Position numbers and translations under genes: made by a program. From Dipylidium caninum (lineage: Eukaryota > Platyhelminthes > Cestoda > Cyclophyllidea > Dipylidiidae): a stretch of 64,000 nt of DNA. Where the stretch lies: assembly GCA_017562135.1 (NCBI GenBank), contig QEYB01000556.1, positions 558,001-622,000 on the forward strand. The letters are read 5' to 3'. The notes below the pieces were generated by a model. That model was not told the DNA's origin, did not search any database, and was given only the letters and a program-made list of their open reading frames with translations. This document shows, in pieces, positions 13,036 through 26,799 of the stretch; position 1 is the first letter of the stretch, and the number at the start of each line of letters is the position of its first letter.

Positions 13036-16000
13036 CTGCCACGCAAAACGCGAGCAAACTTAAGTGCTGCTTTCTCCGCCAAGAATTTTCACAGCCTAGG
13101 GCACGGATCGGGAGACAAATACACGTCCCATGTCCCTAAACACGAAGGAGAAAGTGACAGATATTGTGGAATTTTGCCACCCCGATGCGTTTGGCACGGG
13201 TGGACCGTTTGATTCCCTCAGGCGAGATTGTTGCTCCCCAATCGCCCTATGATAACATCAAAGCACGGTCACAATCACTTCCTCTTATCGGGGGACAACC
13301 GGAAACTCCAGCTCACCCACCGCTAAGTACTTAATTAAAATGCACAAATCTGGCCTAAGAAGCACATTACGCAGGGCTTTCGCAACACCAGTGCACTTGT
13401 ACTACCAGTGGCAATATTTTGCAAAGAATCGTCGTCAGGGCGACATATTTTTCTTTCTCTCGGGAGCTGCGACTCTGCCTGCGCGCTCACCAAACTCATT
13501 AGTGAGAATTTGCCTGTGCAAGTGGTGCTCGTTTAAGTCAAACCACTACCCGCAAACAGTGGGCAAGATAAAATTATTTCTCATGGCTAATGAGTCCCAA
13601 CGCCGAAAAGCCGTGCATTCATCAGCGGGTGCGTCAACAAGGCGATTTAAAGGGTCTCCGGCGGCCCTCGTCCTACCGGCCGACATTTGTTAGAGCTAGT
13701 AAAGTACTTGGATCCGCGTTGGGTGTACTCTTATTTACGAGGGCGCGTAATGCGGTGCTGGATAAACGGAGGACAGAATTCGACTGACGGGCTGAGCCGA
13801 AAGGGACGAGGAAGGCATGCTCTTAAACGCCTATTTTACGGATGGGTTAAGAGACTTTGACACTTCGCGGGAGAAGATCCACCCTCAAGACGATGACGTA
13901 AATTGACGAGGAAAAGAGTCAGCTGCGTCGTCGTCGGGCTTCCCCTCAGCAGCAGTCTAGAACCTCCCGCGATCGTGCCCATTTACCAATTACGCTTGCG
14001 TTTGGAAGGCAGTAGAGCTCCGGGAGCAAGCCTGTTTCGGCATCAACTGAAAGCCTCTCTGCCATTCCCACTGACCACGTGGACATTTGCGCTGTTCAGA
14101 AATTCTATCCGAAATATTTTAACTCGATCCTCAGTTTGATTTGTAACTTGCGCCAAGGTGTCTTTTCGATCCCCATGACAGCTTTTTTCGTTGCAACAGT
14201 AAATATAGCATATGAAGTATAAAAAGTTCTGAAAACAGCACGAAATTTTGTCTCACCAAAGTTACGCCCCATACACGGTGTTCAGTGTGACGCCGGGGAA
14301 TACAAACTTAGAGTTGATAAGACCGCCGCAACACAAGCGGACATCTGGTCGACCAGTTGGCCGACGATTCAGCCGATGCCCTCGAGGAAAGCACCACAGC
14401 GAGGCTTTTCGAAACACAGGCTTTGGGATATGTACAGAGTGCCACAGCAACGCTCATAGGAGATAGCGATTTTAAATCCACTGACGTCCGATTGGAATAT
14501 TTGGGGCCTTCTTTGGAGCGCATTTTGCAATTCGTCCGGCCCTTTTACGCCGCGCCCCCACAGTTGCACCCGTCCACTTTAAACCTTCTCCGCGTCCTGC
14601 CGAGCAATCCCGGCTCATTTGTACGGCGGTCGGCACACACGGTCGCCTGTCAGGACCGCGAACTACGACCTGTCATTTGGGCGCTCGGAGCTGATTGCTC
14701 AACTGCCAGACAGATGGCGACTTCGTTAGGGAACGCGCCTGCCCGCCTTCTCAGGGGCAAATGCTCCGGCCAGGAGGGAAGCAGTTGCCAGTCGCCATGT
14801 TTGTATAGGCTAATGGCAGCGTGCGGTGTGGAACGAGCACTGGTGGGTGGAACCAAAGGCATGCGGTGGTGACTCTCAAAAGACCGCGTTATGTGCAACT
14901 GATGTCAGACTGAAAAAGGTTGACCATTCAGACACTTCTTATAACTAGGTGATGGTGTCCCCTGGTGAAGATTGCGATCCTCTCACGCAATTACCACTCC
15001 TCTGCCCACTGAAATGCTAAAAATAAATGGTAGCTTCGCCAGTTTTGGAAGCCACTTTGGTCACAACACGGAAGGCGTGGCCAAAGGAATAGTGGGAAAT
15101 CCGTCTCGACCTGTCGTGTAGGTGTAGGCGCCCCACTTCTACTCATTTTAAGCAACAACAAGTCCATAAGACTGGCGGATTTCCACGAATTTCTCGTAGT
15201 ATTCCAAAAAGAGATGAGGAAGTTCTCTAAAAACCCCTGCAATTACTAATATACTTAGTTTTTGTCGTAGGGTGAGATGTTTTGCGAAGACTGTTAAATT
15301 TTTCTGCACTATGGCTGGACTCGAGCCATAACCAACGACACGAAATTTTGTCAGGAGCTTTCGACTTCGCTACCCCAACTTAGAAAACGTCCAGTCGCCG
15401 CGAGTTATTTGGCGACACCGAGAAACTGTGTCGTGTCCCCTGCCGGTCCCTCTCCGGCCCTAAAGGCGGAGGTTACTATGCTGAAGGTGAATTCCTAATG
15501 ACCCAGACACTTGGGATGCCACTTTGATGAACGACGCAGAAACTAAATTGGGAAGGCTAAAAGACCCCTGTTGCCAAGTGCAGAGTTAGGTGAGTGTGGT
15601 TTTTCTCCACCTCATCAAGGCCATTTAAAAAACGACTGGGATAACACCTTGCCTCGGAGCCTGAACCGCACACCTTCCCTTCCAGCACATGCAACTGCCG
15701 AAACTGCATGATCGTGCCATATTTACACATTTGGCGGGCTAGGGATTCTGTGCTCTTTTCCTTTTTTTTTTCCTTACCTCGGATGACAGTGCCTAATGAC
15801 GACCCAACGAAATCGCAGTTTTTCCAGTTTTACTCCCTTGTTAGGCGTAATACTGCCAAGCGCGACTAAGTACATCGCTCCATCGGGAGAAAGAACTTGC
15901 TCTAAAGTGCTTTAATTTACTAGCCGTCGCAGAATACTAGAGAAAGAAAGAAAGATCTTGCGTAGGGAGAGAAGAGGGAGAGGGAGGAAGGGGGGAAAAG

Positions 16001-17022
16001 CGGAGAAGAAAGCTAGGTTTTGCCTAATACACCGTCAAATCTGACATCTAATGCTAAAAATTCACATATCCTTCCAACATCATGCGTTCGATTCAATTCC
16101 AGTTGTTGGAGACAGAGAAAGACTACAGCTGGCGTCATCCTAGTGCTTCACGACGGCGAGTAGGGATCTTATTAAGCGGAATAAACGGAGACAAGCTGGG
16201 GATATGTTCCCCGTAACATCATACGGCACGCCTTCCCCGAGGTTTGGAGGGAAAACTTGGCCGTCATTTTGGGATTCCCAGCAAAACCCTCTTGAGTGCC
16301 GCGAGAAGTCGTAGTTTAGGCGAGTTTCCCAAAAGATGACTGCTCGTGGTTCACAAAGCTACACAACAGAGTATTCGTTTGCCACGCTCATGACTTCGCT
16401 TGGTATCAAACCGTCAAAATGATTGCGTTCCCGGTTGATAGGTGAGTCCAGGCTCAATGTTTTCCGGTGCATGTTGTCACCGTGCAACCCTCCTTCCGGT
16501 AAGCCCTTAGTGGGTTAGTGTCTTCTATCGCAGCCCTCCACATGAATTGTCAGCCCGTCTGTACAAGCAATGTTTTGCAGAAAAATTGTGGAAAGTGAAA
16601 TTGCTCTCCTTTACTCTTCCGTCACTCTCGCAACCTTGGGAGGCGGTGAAGGGGTCCACTACTAGGGCGCGCTCTGCGACGATGCTGAGCACGAGTTCGC
16701 GTAATGGTGTCTCCCGTGAGGTTCGCAGTGAGCTCCACGCTCGCAGATTTGCAGCAGGCGCGAGCGCGGATTTGATGCCAACAGAGTGTTCTTCATGGCT
16801 GCATGACAGACACTTGCGGCACCGACCCGCCCGTCTGCCGCTTCCTCGATTTGGACGGTGAAGTCGCTCAAACCGGCACGTGGGCCGCAATCAATAGAAC
16901 TGCGTGCCTCCACCCAAGTCGTCCACTCCTCCCGCACCCGCGACACAGGCCAACAGACCAGACGTCCAGACCACCGCTTTGGGGACGACGATGCTTGTGA
17001 CTCTGCTGGTTCACGTCATCTA
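13036..17022. other. No supported gene
   Basis: The longest frame (about 171 codons, plus strand, 14357-14872) starts without ATG, has no recognisable domain and overlaps minus-strand frames of similar quality. A purine-rich GAAA/GGGA tract lies at about 15.94-16.01 kb. The right end probably contains the promoter and any 5' untranslated exon of the protein-kinase gene; its frame stays open from 16858, but the first in-frame ATG I accept is at 17023. Confidence 0.4.
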
Positions 17023-20000
17023 ATGGGACTTTTCAGAAGGGGACTTAACACGTGCGTCAAAGATCAATTTAAACGTCTTTTCTCAGCCGTATCTGGAAGC
17101 GAGCCAGACGACATGTCGCAGCCATCAGACCAAAGAAGAAACTTCCGCAAGGCACTAGGCCAAAGTATGCCCACGATCATAAAAGTGGAGAGGAAGGATC
17201 TTTGTCCTCCCCTCAGCGACATCACTGGCAAACAGCAGAGTGAATTAGGCACTTTCGACTGCGCTAAGCTCAATTTGCCGAGGAAAAGACAAGCAGATGC
17301 TTTAGAAAACGGACAACTGACTTTTAAAGCTATAGTTAATTCGACAGCCAAACCCTCGGAGTTGGGGGACGTAAAAGCATCTTGGAGAGCAGGCAAATTT
17401 AAAAACGCTCCTATTTCAGCTGACGACGGGAAATGCACGTCGACGCTATCGGAGTCAGTGGACTGGCAAAACAGCAGACGCGATGTGTGCGCGCGTCACT
17501 TTGAGACCGGCCACGGGCTCGAACGTGACGGGAGGCGACGCGACAAGAACCTGAGCGGCGAACATTTACACAGAGAATTTTACGCCAGGTCGGGAAAGAG
17601 GCCGACCATTCTTTCCGATTTGTATCAGAAAATGAATCCAAAAACTGCAAGCAGCCGAATACGGTATTATAGCGAGGATACTCCACGAGTGGATGCCGTG
17701 CGGTTGTCTTACTCCGCCTACAAGCACAATCTACCACGAAAAATAGTACATCTGAACCAGCGGCATATATTTCCCGAGCAGAAACAACGAGCAGATATAA
17801 ATGTTGGTAGACCATCAAAAGGATGCGAGCCTTATCAGGCGCGACAATCTGCCTCCGGTGTCGAGCACAGAACGTGCCCCTTGCGGAGGAATGCAGGCGA
17901 GAAGTGGGAGCGGCGATCGCTGGCGGCGAATTCAGCTCCGAGGTTCTCCAAGAGGAGGGTACCGACGTCCAGTCAAAAGGGTGCAAATAAAACTCGAACG
18001 AGGGCCATTGAAGCTGGCAACGTCCCAAGTCGCAGTGAACGCTGGACCGACAATGGTTATCAACCAACTCAAGATTCCTCGCGATGTGAGGTCGAACGCT
18101 CTGTTGAGGCGCACAACAATACTTGTGGTAGGTCTTCATCTCACAGTGGTGTGTTAAAGGACGCCTCAATGCAACCGCCATAACGCTGTACAGCACTGAA
18201 GCATAAGAAAATATTTTTTGTGAGAGATGGTGTCCAACTGTAGCACACCTCTGTTTTGATAATGCTTAGTGAATATATAATTTGTGATGATAGCTGCATG
18301 CAAACAGGCGCTAGTATGACTTAGTTTGCCCACTTCTAAGGCCTAGTTCCAAAACCACCTCTGATTCAGTTTTAGTGCACGCACAGGCTAAGTTTGCAAG
18401 GATTAGCGAGGCTACATTTGCCCATCTTGTTTCCCAAGGCACTCCAAATGGCGGTGATAGATTAGGTCAGACGTCTTCCTCAACCTCCATTAGAAGGGGA
18501 TCGCCGAACGCTTTCACTACAACTCACTCTTCTCCCGACGCAACTAAGCCTAATGATATACCAAGTACTGATAATGAAAGAGCAACTCAGCAGATCACCA
18601 AAGAGAGCGAAAAGCGTACACCCGACTCTTTTAAGACACTCTGTCCCAAAGGTGTACACGAAGTTACTTCAAATGAAAAAGCTTGCATATGCATGAAGGC
18701 GGAGCGAATGGCCACGCTGCAGGCCGGGCCTGTGCTCTACGAGTGGCATACGACAGGGCAGGAGACTCTCAACGGCAATTTGGTGGCCACGACGGGCTCC
18801 ACACCCGCCCTCAACGACTTCATACCGAGGAATCCAATTAAGATGAGCACCGGAGGCCAGGGCACAGTGGCGTGGGTGTATGTGTTGAGCACCCCGATGG
18901 AGTATGCGCTCAAGTTCAAGGCGAGAGAAGGTAGAAGTGAAAAAAACTGGCTGATAGAGCGGCGAGAAGCAAAAATTCTTCAGAAGCTCCATCACTCCTT
19001 CATCGTCAAGTATGTCATTAGCGATGCTAGGAACCGCCTAACTTGCTGAATATTTTGTCGGAAGGCAGCGCTACGCTGCAGACACAAAATTGTTGTTCAC
19101 GGCGGAGCGCCTCACGCGCTGCCAGTGTGCACCGAGGTAGTTTTTGAAACGGACTGTTCCAGGCTCCGTCTGCTAAACACGTTTAGCGCACTTTCTCAGC
19201 CGGCAGTCTCTCCCGCAATCCCGGGCGCCTCTCGGGTGCCTCCTGCCGGTTGGGAGACCTCGCCGTGACAGAATCTGTCGTTCCATCCGTCAATGGCTCG
19301 TGCCCTCTTAGCCGGGCTTCAGGCTGCGGTTTTACGTGAGGTGTCCCATTGCCTCGAGGGAACGTGAGCAGAGGCGCCAAATCAGTCGAGGTAGTCTCGG
19401 TTTGGCAGTTACCCACTCCGAACGAGACGCCACTTCAGAGGCCTCCGCTCTCCCCGCTGCCCCTCTTCGTCTCTCCGATTCCTCCTGACAAAAGGGGAGA
19501 GCGAATCCTCAGGTCACCGCATATGCCCAATCATTAATTTACAAGGCCGGCTGCGAGGACTTCTACCTAAAAACGATGTTCAGCAGTTCTAAAACTGCTG
19601 TTTACTACATAAAGAGGGATGCGCCGCGCTAACCATAGCCTAAGCCAGAATTCGAATTTTGCGAATTTCTTTTTTCTTGTCAATCTTGTCACATGGAAAT
19701 TTGAGAAATCAAACGCACCGATTTATAATGCGTAGAAATGGGACGAAATCCGAGGCAACCGATGCTGTTGCGTGGTCTGGAACTTTTCCTTTAATCGCCT
19801 CCTTTCTCTAATAGTTTTAAACTCTCTCCTATACATTTAGCGCGCAGGCGGGAGCTTTTGTGGGGAGGACGTGGGACTGCATTAAGCGCAACTTTGTCGC
19901 ATACTCCAAAAGGTGGTTTGCCTCAGGGCATCACTATTTTCGGTTCTCTTCTCGCTTTCACCATTTCGGCAATTACTTGCCTCACTCTTCCACACCTGAT

Positions 20001-22962
20001 TTCCACTTCTCACTCCATCGTAGGCCCTCACGCCTTCTACAAGTAGCCTACATTTCCCGATCAACCTCTATTTCTACTAGCTTAACTTCCTCCTTAGTGG
20101 CATTGCCCTTCCACTGGTGGTGTGTTTTATTTAAGGAACACACAAAAAACATCGCTCTGTGGCAGATGATAGTACGGCTTCCGGGGTGGCATACGAAATA
20201 TATTGTTTCGCAGTGCTTTTCTATTAGAAAATAGAATTTCTGGGTGGATGTTGAATTCAGATCCTGGGCCGTGTCACGGTCTCGCGAAGAAACCGAGAGA
20301 CAGGAAATGTTTTCTGTGGGGTATCAGGGTGGAGTTTTTGCTGAGCATCATGTTAGCTGTAGACCGTTTCGTGGCAGGAACCGCCTGTGTCGCCGTGGAG
20401 GGATGTCACTGGCCGACCCGACTTCACTTTCCGTAGCATCGGCAAGGGGATCAAATCAATTTCGTTTGGCCCCCTGAACACCTCCTTGCGAGTGATAGGG
20501 TTTGAAGAGGTCGCACTGCACCAGTTAGTCGTCGAGACTGTGTTAGCTTGGCCAGAGCGCCTAAAATCACTCAAATTTCGATGGCTGGTGCTTGTTTTCA
20601 GTACATATCACATCTACGAAACAGACGACGCTCTATTCATGGCCTTTGAATACCTGAGTGGGGGATGTCTCTGGAACCACATCGCACGGGTAGGAACGCT
20701 TCCAGAATGCTACGTGATCTACTACGCTGCGTGTATCCTCACGGCACTCGGTTACCTCCACGAAAAAGGCATTGTTTACAGGTCAGTAAGTCCTTTAACC
20801 TGCTCTGGTTAGTTTGAAAGGTAGCACTTATGTCTCATATTAGCTCTACGTCAGCAGCCTGTGCGACAAAGCGTCAATCTCTCAAATATTTGCAGGAGCC
20901 CGTCGAGTGCCACTTCCAGTTTGAAAGTCACATAGACCCTCAATTTCACCATTCCCCTATAAGTTTTGGTGAGCTGACCTCGAAAATTTTGCTAATCACA
21001 AAGCCAATCTCCTCACTTTCCATCGCCGATGTTGGTGAATAGGAGGTTTGAGGTGATTGAGCGCACTTAATGGCAAATGTTGATGCTGCAGGCTGAGTGG
21101 GGTGGCCAGTTCGAGCCTCCCCCCCTCCTACTATCCTGAGCCCGCAGCAAAATAAGAGAACGCAGTGAAGCGCCTAGTGTGAAGGATAGGCGGGTGATGG
21201 ACACACATTAATGTGTTCTGAACCTGCTGGCATTTGCTGCACACGCGGCGGCAGAGTGGGAGTGGGCAACCGTCCTCCCGATTCTTCTTCCGCCAGCCGA
21301 CGCTGCATATGAAAACGCGCACGCACTCAACTCACCCCATCCGCGGGCCCTTTTCGTCCCACTGCACCAACAGACCATGAGTTCGCTTTTTAGAATGAAT
21401 AAAGGTTTCGTCTCTAGGGACATGAAAGCCGAAAATGTGGTGCTTGACTACCAAAACCGCCCAAAACTCATTGACTTTGGAATGGCCAAATACTTCGTGT
21501 CAACGAGAAAGTATCAACAACTGGATGGAGACTGTGAAAATAAACTCTCTGCCGAATGGGGCTTAGGGAAAAAGTCAGCTCATGAGTCGCACTGTCAGTC
21601 GACTTCCGCCCTCATTGATAAGGAAGTGGACAGCACCGATCCGCCAACCAGATATTACTATGCTGCTTACTTGGCGCCGGAGATATACAACCAGCCGACT
21701 GAGGCAAATCACTACGTTGACTCGTGGGGCTTGGGCTACATCATCCTGGAAATGACCCTCGGCTACGGAATGTAAGCTCTTAACGCGTTGTTTTGCGTAA
21801 CCCACTCAGAAAAGCAGAACGCATCGACGAGATGCACTTTTCCCATTTCCTTCCCCGATGGCGCACTCAAATTTCCTGCCACCGATCATTTGACAGTAGG
21901 TCCCCGTAACCTCGCCTCATGCTTAAATGCCTCGTGTGAATGAAATGGGCCCTCATCTTCCATTTTTTCTACTAAAGGTTATGGTCCCAAGCGAGGGCGA
22001 TGATTGGCTAGTTCTCTTCTTATCCACTAATAACATATCTTCGGGGAGCCTGAGGGTTTAACAGTCACCCCTAGCTGAATGGCCTATGAAGTCTGTGGAG
22101 ATGAGTTTTAGACGTACAGAGACGCCAAATAGAATGCCGGCTTCCCGGGGCGCCTAGTGGCGGGCCGCCCGCACATCCACCCTCCACGTCCCACCTCGTC
22201 CCGCCGCTGCGGGCCCGCATGCGGGTAGGTGGAAGTGATTTGCCACAATCTGTGCAGATAGTTCTTTTAACTTGACGGCTCCGAGAAGATTGAGTCTCGC
22301 AGTCACACTCAGGCAGCACGCCGCCCCACTTTACTGAATATTCTGTGTTGCCTAGATTTCTGCCAATCCCTTGGGCGAACATGAAAGGTCAACACTTGTC
22401 TCCAGACTGGCAACTTCATCTGCCCATTGAAATAGTTGGGAAACTCACATCTGATTGTCGCAACATAGTCTATAGAATGCTTGTGAGACAGCCGCAGAAA
22501 CGTTTGAGTCTCAAAAGCGCAAAGCACCACGCTTTCTTCTCTCGGGTTCCCTGGTCCAGTCTGTCTACTCTGACGGGCCCCAATCTGGCCAAGTTTCGAA
22601 ATTGCGAAGAATTTCGTCGACAGCGGTTTGCAGTCGACGGCCTATATGCTACTTTTGGTAGAAAACCAAGGTGTTGCCCCCCGAAGGCGTTCTGCAACCC
22701 CAATGTCAATGCTGCAGGCTACCTAAACCTTAAAAGGCAAACCGGCAAGGATACTGAAGACTCACTATCCCAAAGAAGTAGGTATAAGAAGCAAACCAAA
22801 CCGATGGACACATGCATGAAAGTCCCCACGCCCACCAATCATGGCACTACCTTAACAAATCGGAGGACTGGAGGTCATCAGAACACCTATAAGAGCTTCG
22901 TCAGCGAGGCTGCTAAAAGCACAAAAACAGTTTGTACCGTGAGAAAAAAGAAAGGACAGTGA
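17023..22962 (+). CDS. AGC-type Ser/Thr protein kinase, divergent
   Basis: Five exons join in phase: 17023-18127, 18376-19009, 20602-20781, 21418-21771 and 22356-22962. They encode 959 residues. The first ~520 residues are basic, Ser-rich and unrecognised. The kinase domain follows. It has a Gly loop (GGQGTV, ~528-533), VAIK-type Lys in YALKFK (~548), the AGC-typical HHSFIVN, and EYLSGG. The catalytic loop is VYRDMKAENVVLD, with Asp ~641; an intron splits the codon of its Arg. DFG (~659), LAPEIY (~725-730) and DSWGLGYIILEM complete the set, so all catalytic residues are present. The closest feel is PKA/PKG/S6K. Two features are odd. DFG to APE spans about 67 residues instead of roughly 20-35, and the usual T-loop TxCGTPEY is replaced by TRYYYAAYLAPE. 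I find no clear hydrophobic-motif FxxF tail. The start codon is the first ATG after the likely 5' boundary and is uncertain. Confidence 0.8.
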
Positions 22963-25900
22963 AAGACAATCAGTAGGATATTTCTCAGTTAACTGCCGTA
23001 TGCCCACTCCTTTGATTTAGTGCATGCCTCTTCTGCTTGCGCATGCGTGTGTTTGGCGAAGAGAGACAGGCGGGTCGGCGACCTGTGTGTGTCCTTAAAG
23101 GGGTGGCGGTTAGCCCTCGTCAGATCCGGTCACCGCTCCGCCTCGGATACACGCCAAAAGTTTAAATTATGTTCTTCGCTCCATTGTATGTTGTTTTTGC
23201 CTAAGAACACAAATTTGTTCATATAACATAGTCGGTGCCTAGCATCTGTCGGCCCATTTCTGAGTTGCAAGGGTCCAATCTCCCTCCGCTGGGTGCGGCG
23301 GTAAAACGGAGGGTGGAGTGAATGTCCAAGTGTTAAGGATGGCATAGATATTGACGATATTATGCATTTAATTTGACAAAAGCCTATTAATCCGGCAGTT
23401 TTTCATTTGGGACTCTCCGCTGCCAATTGCGTGACTAGCCCCATCTGCTGCAAATAAGGCAGGAAGCACCGCGCCGGTATTGCGCACCCTCCAGCACTGT
23501 CGGCGGAATCGTTAGAGTCATATAAAAGTAGTAAAATGCAATCTGAAGGGACCACTATGGAAGTCATGGACTTGTCGTTAACGCGCACTCTTCCCCTGCA
23601 GGGAGGGCGGGGGATCTGCCCACCGCGGGGGCTACCACTTAGCGATTTCGTGACAATGTCTTGAGCTGGCGAGACTTTATTAAGCCTGACGTCTTGTCAA
23701 CACGTAGCTGTACCAGTAGTTTCCATCGTGAGAAGCGCCAAGGACGCTCGTTGTAGCCCAGGAAAAGTTAATATACCGGGAGTGATGGAGGAGGAAATCA
23801 TTCAATTCGTGCGAATTCCCTCAACCATAGTAAAAATTGCTGACTAATGGTCCTTGAAAGGCGGCTTTTCTCCTTCCTTTTCTCCTCCGCCACACTTTGT
23901 GCGCAGCTCAGAGCTATAGGTGGCTTTAACCGAAGTCGAGGACTATTGTCGAAGCCACGCAAAGTGACCGAGCCGCGATGTATCGCCTGAATTCCGCGCT
24001 ATTCTTGGAATTGTTTTTTGGCTCAGATACTGTGCCAGGATCCACGCAACTGTGGCCGATTTAGCAGGAAAATATGACCGCAGGATAGATAAAATTTTTC
24101 GTCAGATACGATTTATTGCCGACTTTGAATGTAAACATCCTATCTGAATCTGGACAGGGAGGCATAGCCGGGCAGGAGGGTGGGTCGCACTGACGCCCAT
24201 TTCGTCCGACGAATCGGCGTTTGCGTGCAACGTTAATCATTCAGTATTTCATCAACTCAAACAAGTGTTCTTGATCTCCCGTGTTTACTACCTTTATAAA
24301 TGGTGTTTTCAGTTCTTCAAGTCAACGGCGAGGCCAGATCTTGTCTACCCAGATAGTGAGAAAAGGAGGTAGAAATAGGCAGAAGCGGTTGAAGTTTGTC
24401 ACAAAACGCTCTTTTTTCTAGCTTATGGCAGGAAGTTCCGTGGAGTCAAAAAAAGTCCTCACCTTTTCGATTTAAAAGGCCTCTCAGAGGAATAGTAAAT
24501 GTAAATACATTTGAAAGTTGCTCCGATGACCCAACACATCGCAGGCGCCTCAAGCGGCAAAATCAGGGGGGGGGGAGGCAAAAAAGGAATCAGCGAGCAT
24601 TGGCGTTGCGTCGCTTCGCGTTGCGTCCAGGCTGAGCGCTGTCGCGGAGCCCAGCAACGACCGTTGGCCCCACATTGTGTCTCGTGGCCGCAGTAGCAGG
24701 TCGAGATGTCAAACCGATGTGAGATGGAAATGGAACAGCCAGAGGCATTAGGCCTCCTTAGGGGCGCGTTAAGGCCATGGACAATTAGTGGTCTATCATA
24801 CGCAAGAAGGTATACATTTTCTAGTATGCAAAAGGGGGTTTCGTCGCGCCTGGGAAACAAATTACGACTGAGTGATACCGGCGTCTGTGAAACCATGCGT
24901 GAGTGAATCAAGTAAAATCCATAAGTTAATACACCGTTTTACGCAGAGACGGCGCCGCCATTTGTGGATCATTTCACAATTATTGTAACCGTAATAATTA
25001 ACAATTAATATTACAATTATCATTGTAATTATAATAAATATTATTTCACATCGTTCATGCGCAGATTTAAGTGACTGAGTGAACCTTAGGACGGACAACT
25101 CCCGCGTGGACGACTCCGAGACGAAAGCGTTGGACACAAAACCGTACGCGTGAGGTCTCATTCAAAGAGACCTTCAGGACATCGCCAACGCATGGTTGAA
25201 TACCGCACAAGGAGGTGTCCCGATGAGAGGTCCGGCCGAAGAGTTGTTAGACTGCTACCAGCCTGCACGTTAGCAGGTCTGCGGCCGACCTTTTCACCTA
25301 GTCAGAAGTTATTTCTAGGCAAACTACAGGAAGATAAGAGATGAACGATAATCTGCTAAAGGAGCAGATGAGGAGGAATGCTTCAAGACATACTGCGACC
25401 ATGGCACAAGGCTGCACGCAACCACTCTCTTCCCCTCCAGCCAGCAGCTTACTTTCGAGTAACACAGCTTCCTCCACACACACTTTGGGCTTGCGTTGGC
25501 TTAATTGCACTCGAATTCTGACCACCCATTAATTTTCTGCATCAGTGAAAAGCCTGCCCACCCTTTTAACTAGCTGCAACTCAACTCCATCCGTTTCTGC
25601 GTCTCCTGAGCAGTCGCCTAGCTCTCATCCCCAACGCACTAGTTCTCCATAATATAGGTCTGAGCACGTTAGCCGAAGACGACCAAGTTCGCAAGTGCCA
25701 GCGGGTTGACCGCATCGCGCTCTTTCGGTCCCGAAACACTGACCATGTATAGCGGCAAAAGACGTGGTGAATGTTGCAGGCTCAGGGAACTTTTGATCTA
25801 AGAAGCGCCTAAGATGTCAAACAAGTGGTGCCACCAATAAATACAGGTCTAGCTATAGTGTGTTTTAATGCTTGCATTTCCTCCACGATTTTGCTCCCTC

Positions 25901-26799
25901 GTCACCGCAAAATAGATTCTCTTAGATTTGTTAAGAGGGCATCAGATGTCACCGAGATCAATGTCCTCGAGAGGCTGCGGCTCCGCGAATACGCCGCATG
26001 TTAGCTCGGGACGCCAGTTGCAGGGTCAATACCACAGCGACTGTGGTGTTCACAAGAGAATAAGTGACCCAATATACGTGCAGTGCTACCAATGTTTATT
26101 CGTATCAATAATTTTCGGAAACTCCTCCATCTTCGCAAATACCTCTTCACGTGCTGCATGCATCTTAGAAAAATGGAAGGACAACTTGACAGAAATCCGT
26201 AAAAATGAAACGAATCCTATTCGAGGCCATTCGATGGAGTTTCACTAAACTTCCGCGCCTTCCTATGTACACATTTTAGTGGTCGACTCTCCTTTAGCAG
26301 GTCTTTAGCAGGAGAAGAGCATAGTTATAAATGCATTAGTCCATTCGAAGTTTTTGTACGTAATAACCACAGGAAACCAAAACTTAGTACCATCACAGCG
26401 TTAAAAAGATATGATTATGTGCAAAATAGTCAGGCGGAGCCAAAATCCTGACACACATCTCACCTTTGGTGTTTGAGTGTGCTCGCTGCGTGCTGGGAGT
26501 TGAGCGGAAAAGATCTCGGGAAATATGACAAATTTTTCATTTCCTCCTCAGACTTTCCCATTTAAATCTTTTTTACATGGCCTTTTCAAGCCACAAAGTA
26601 AGTTTCGGTTTTTGTTAAATTCTACAAATACTACCGCCTCCTGCCTGACACTCCTGAAACAAACAGGCACGGCGCAGTTCTGATTGGCCGGTGGGGAGCC
26701 GCGTCCTCATAGGCTGATTTGATCCCGTGGCGGGACCAATCAGGCTGCCGTGCAGCTGAACATGACAGTCTTCTGTCACATCAACCCTGCGGTGACGGA
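22963..26799. other. Intergenic region between kinase and GPCR
   Basis: No frame here resembles a known protein. The longest, about 150 codons on the minus strand at 24459-24911, has a low-quality composition and crosses a G run of 10 at 24566-24575. An AT-rich block with inverted-repeat character lies at 24.96-25.05 kb. The GPCR promoter should be in the last kilobase. Confidence 0.45.
24960..25050. repeat. AT-rich imperfect inverted repeats
   Basis: An almost pure A/T block inside GC-richer DNA contains repeated ACAATTAT, TTGTAA and TAATTA words on both strands, so it can fold on itself. It has no coding potential. It may be a simple AT satellite, a matrix-attachment-like stretch or a decayed element; the sequence alone does not decide. 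Confidence 0.4.

Noticed and set aside
14357..14872. 171-codon plus-strand ORF
   Set aside because: It has no ATG start and no domain, overlapping frames on the other strand are of equal quality, and GC-rich DNA produces such frames by chance.
24459..24911. 150-codon minus-strand ORF
   Set aside because: It runs through a G homopolymer giving a poly-Pro stretch and matches no known family.
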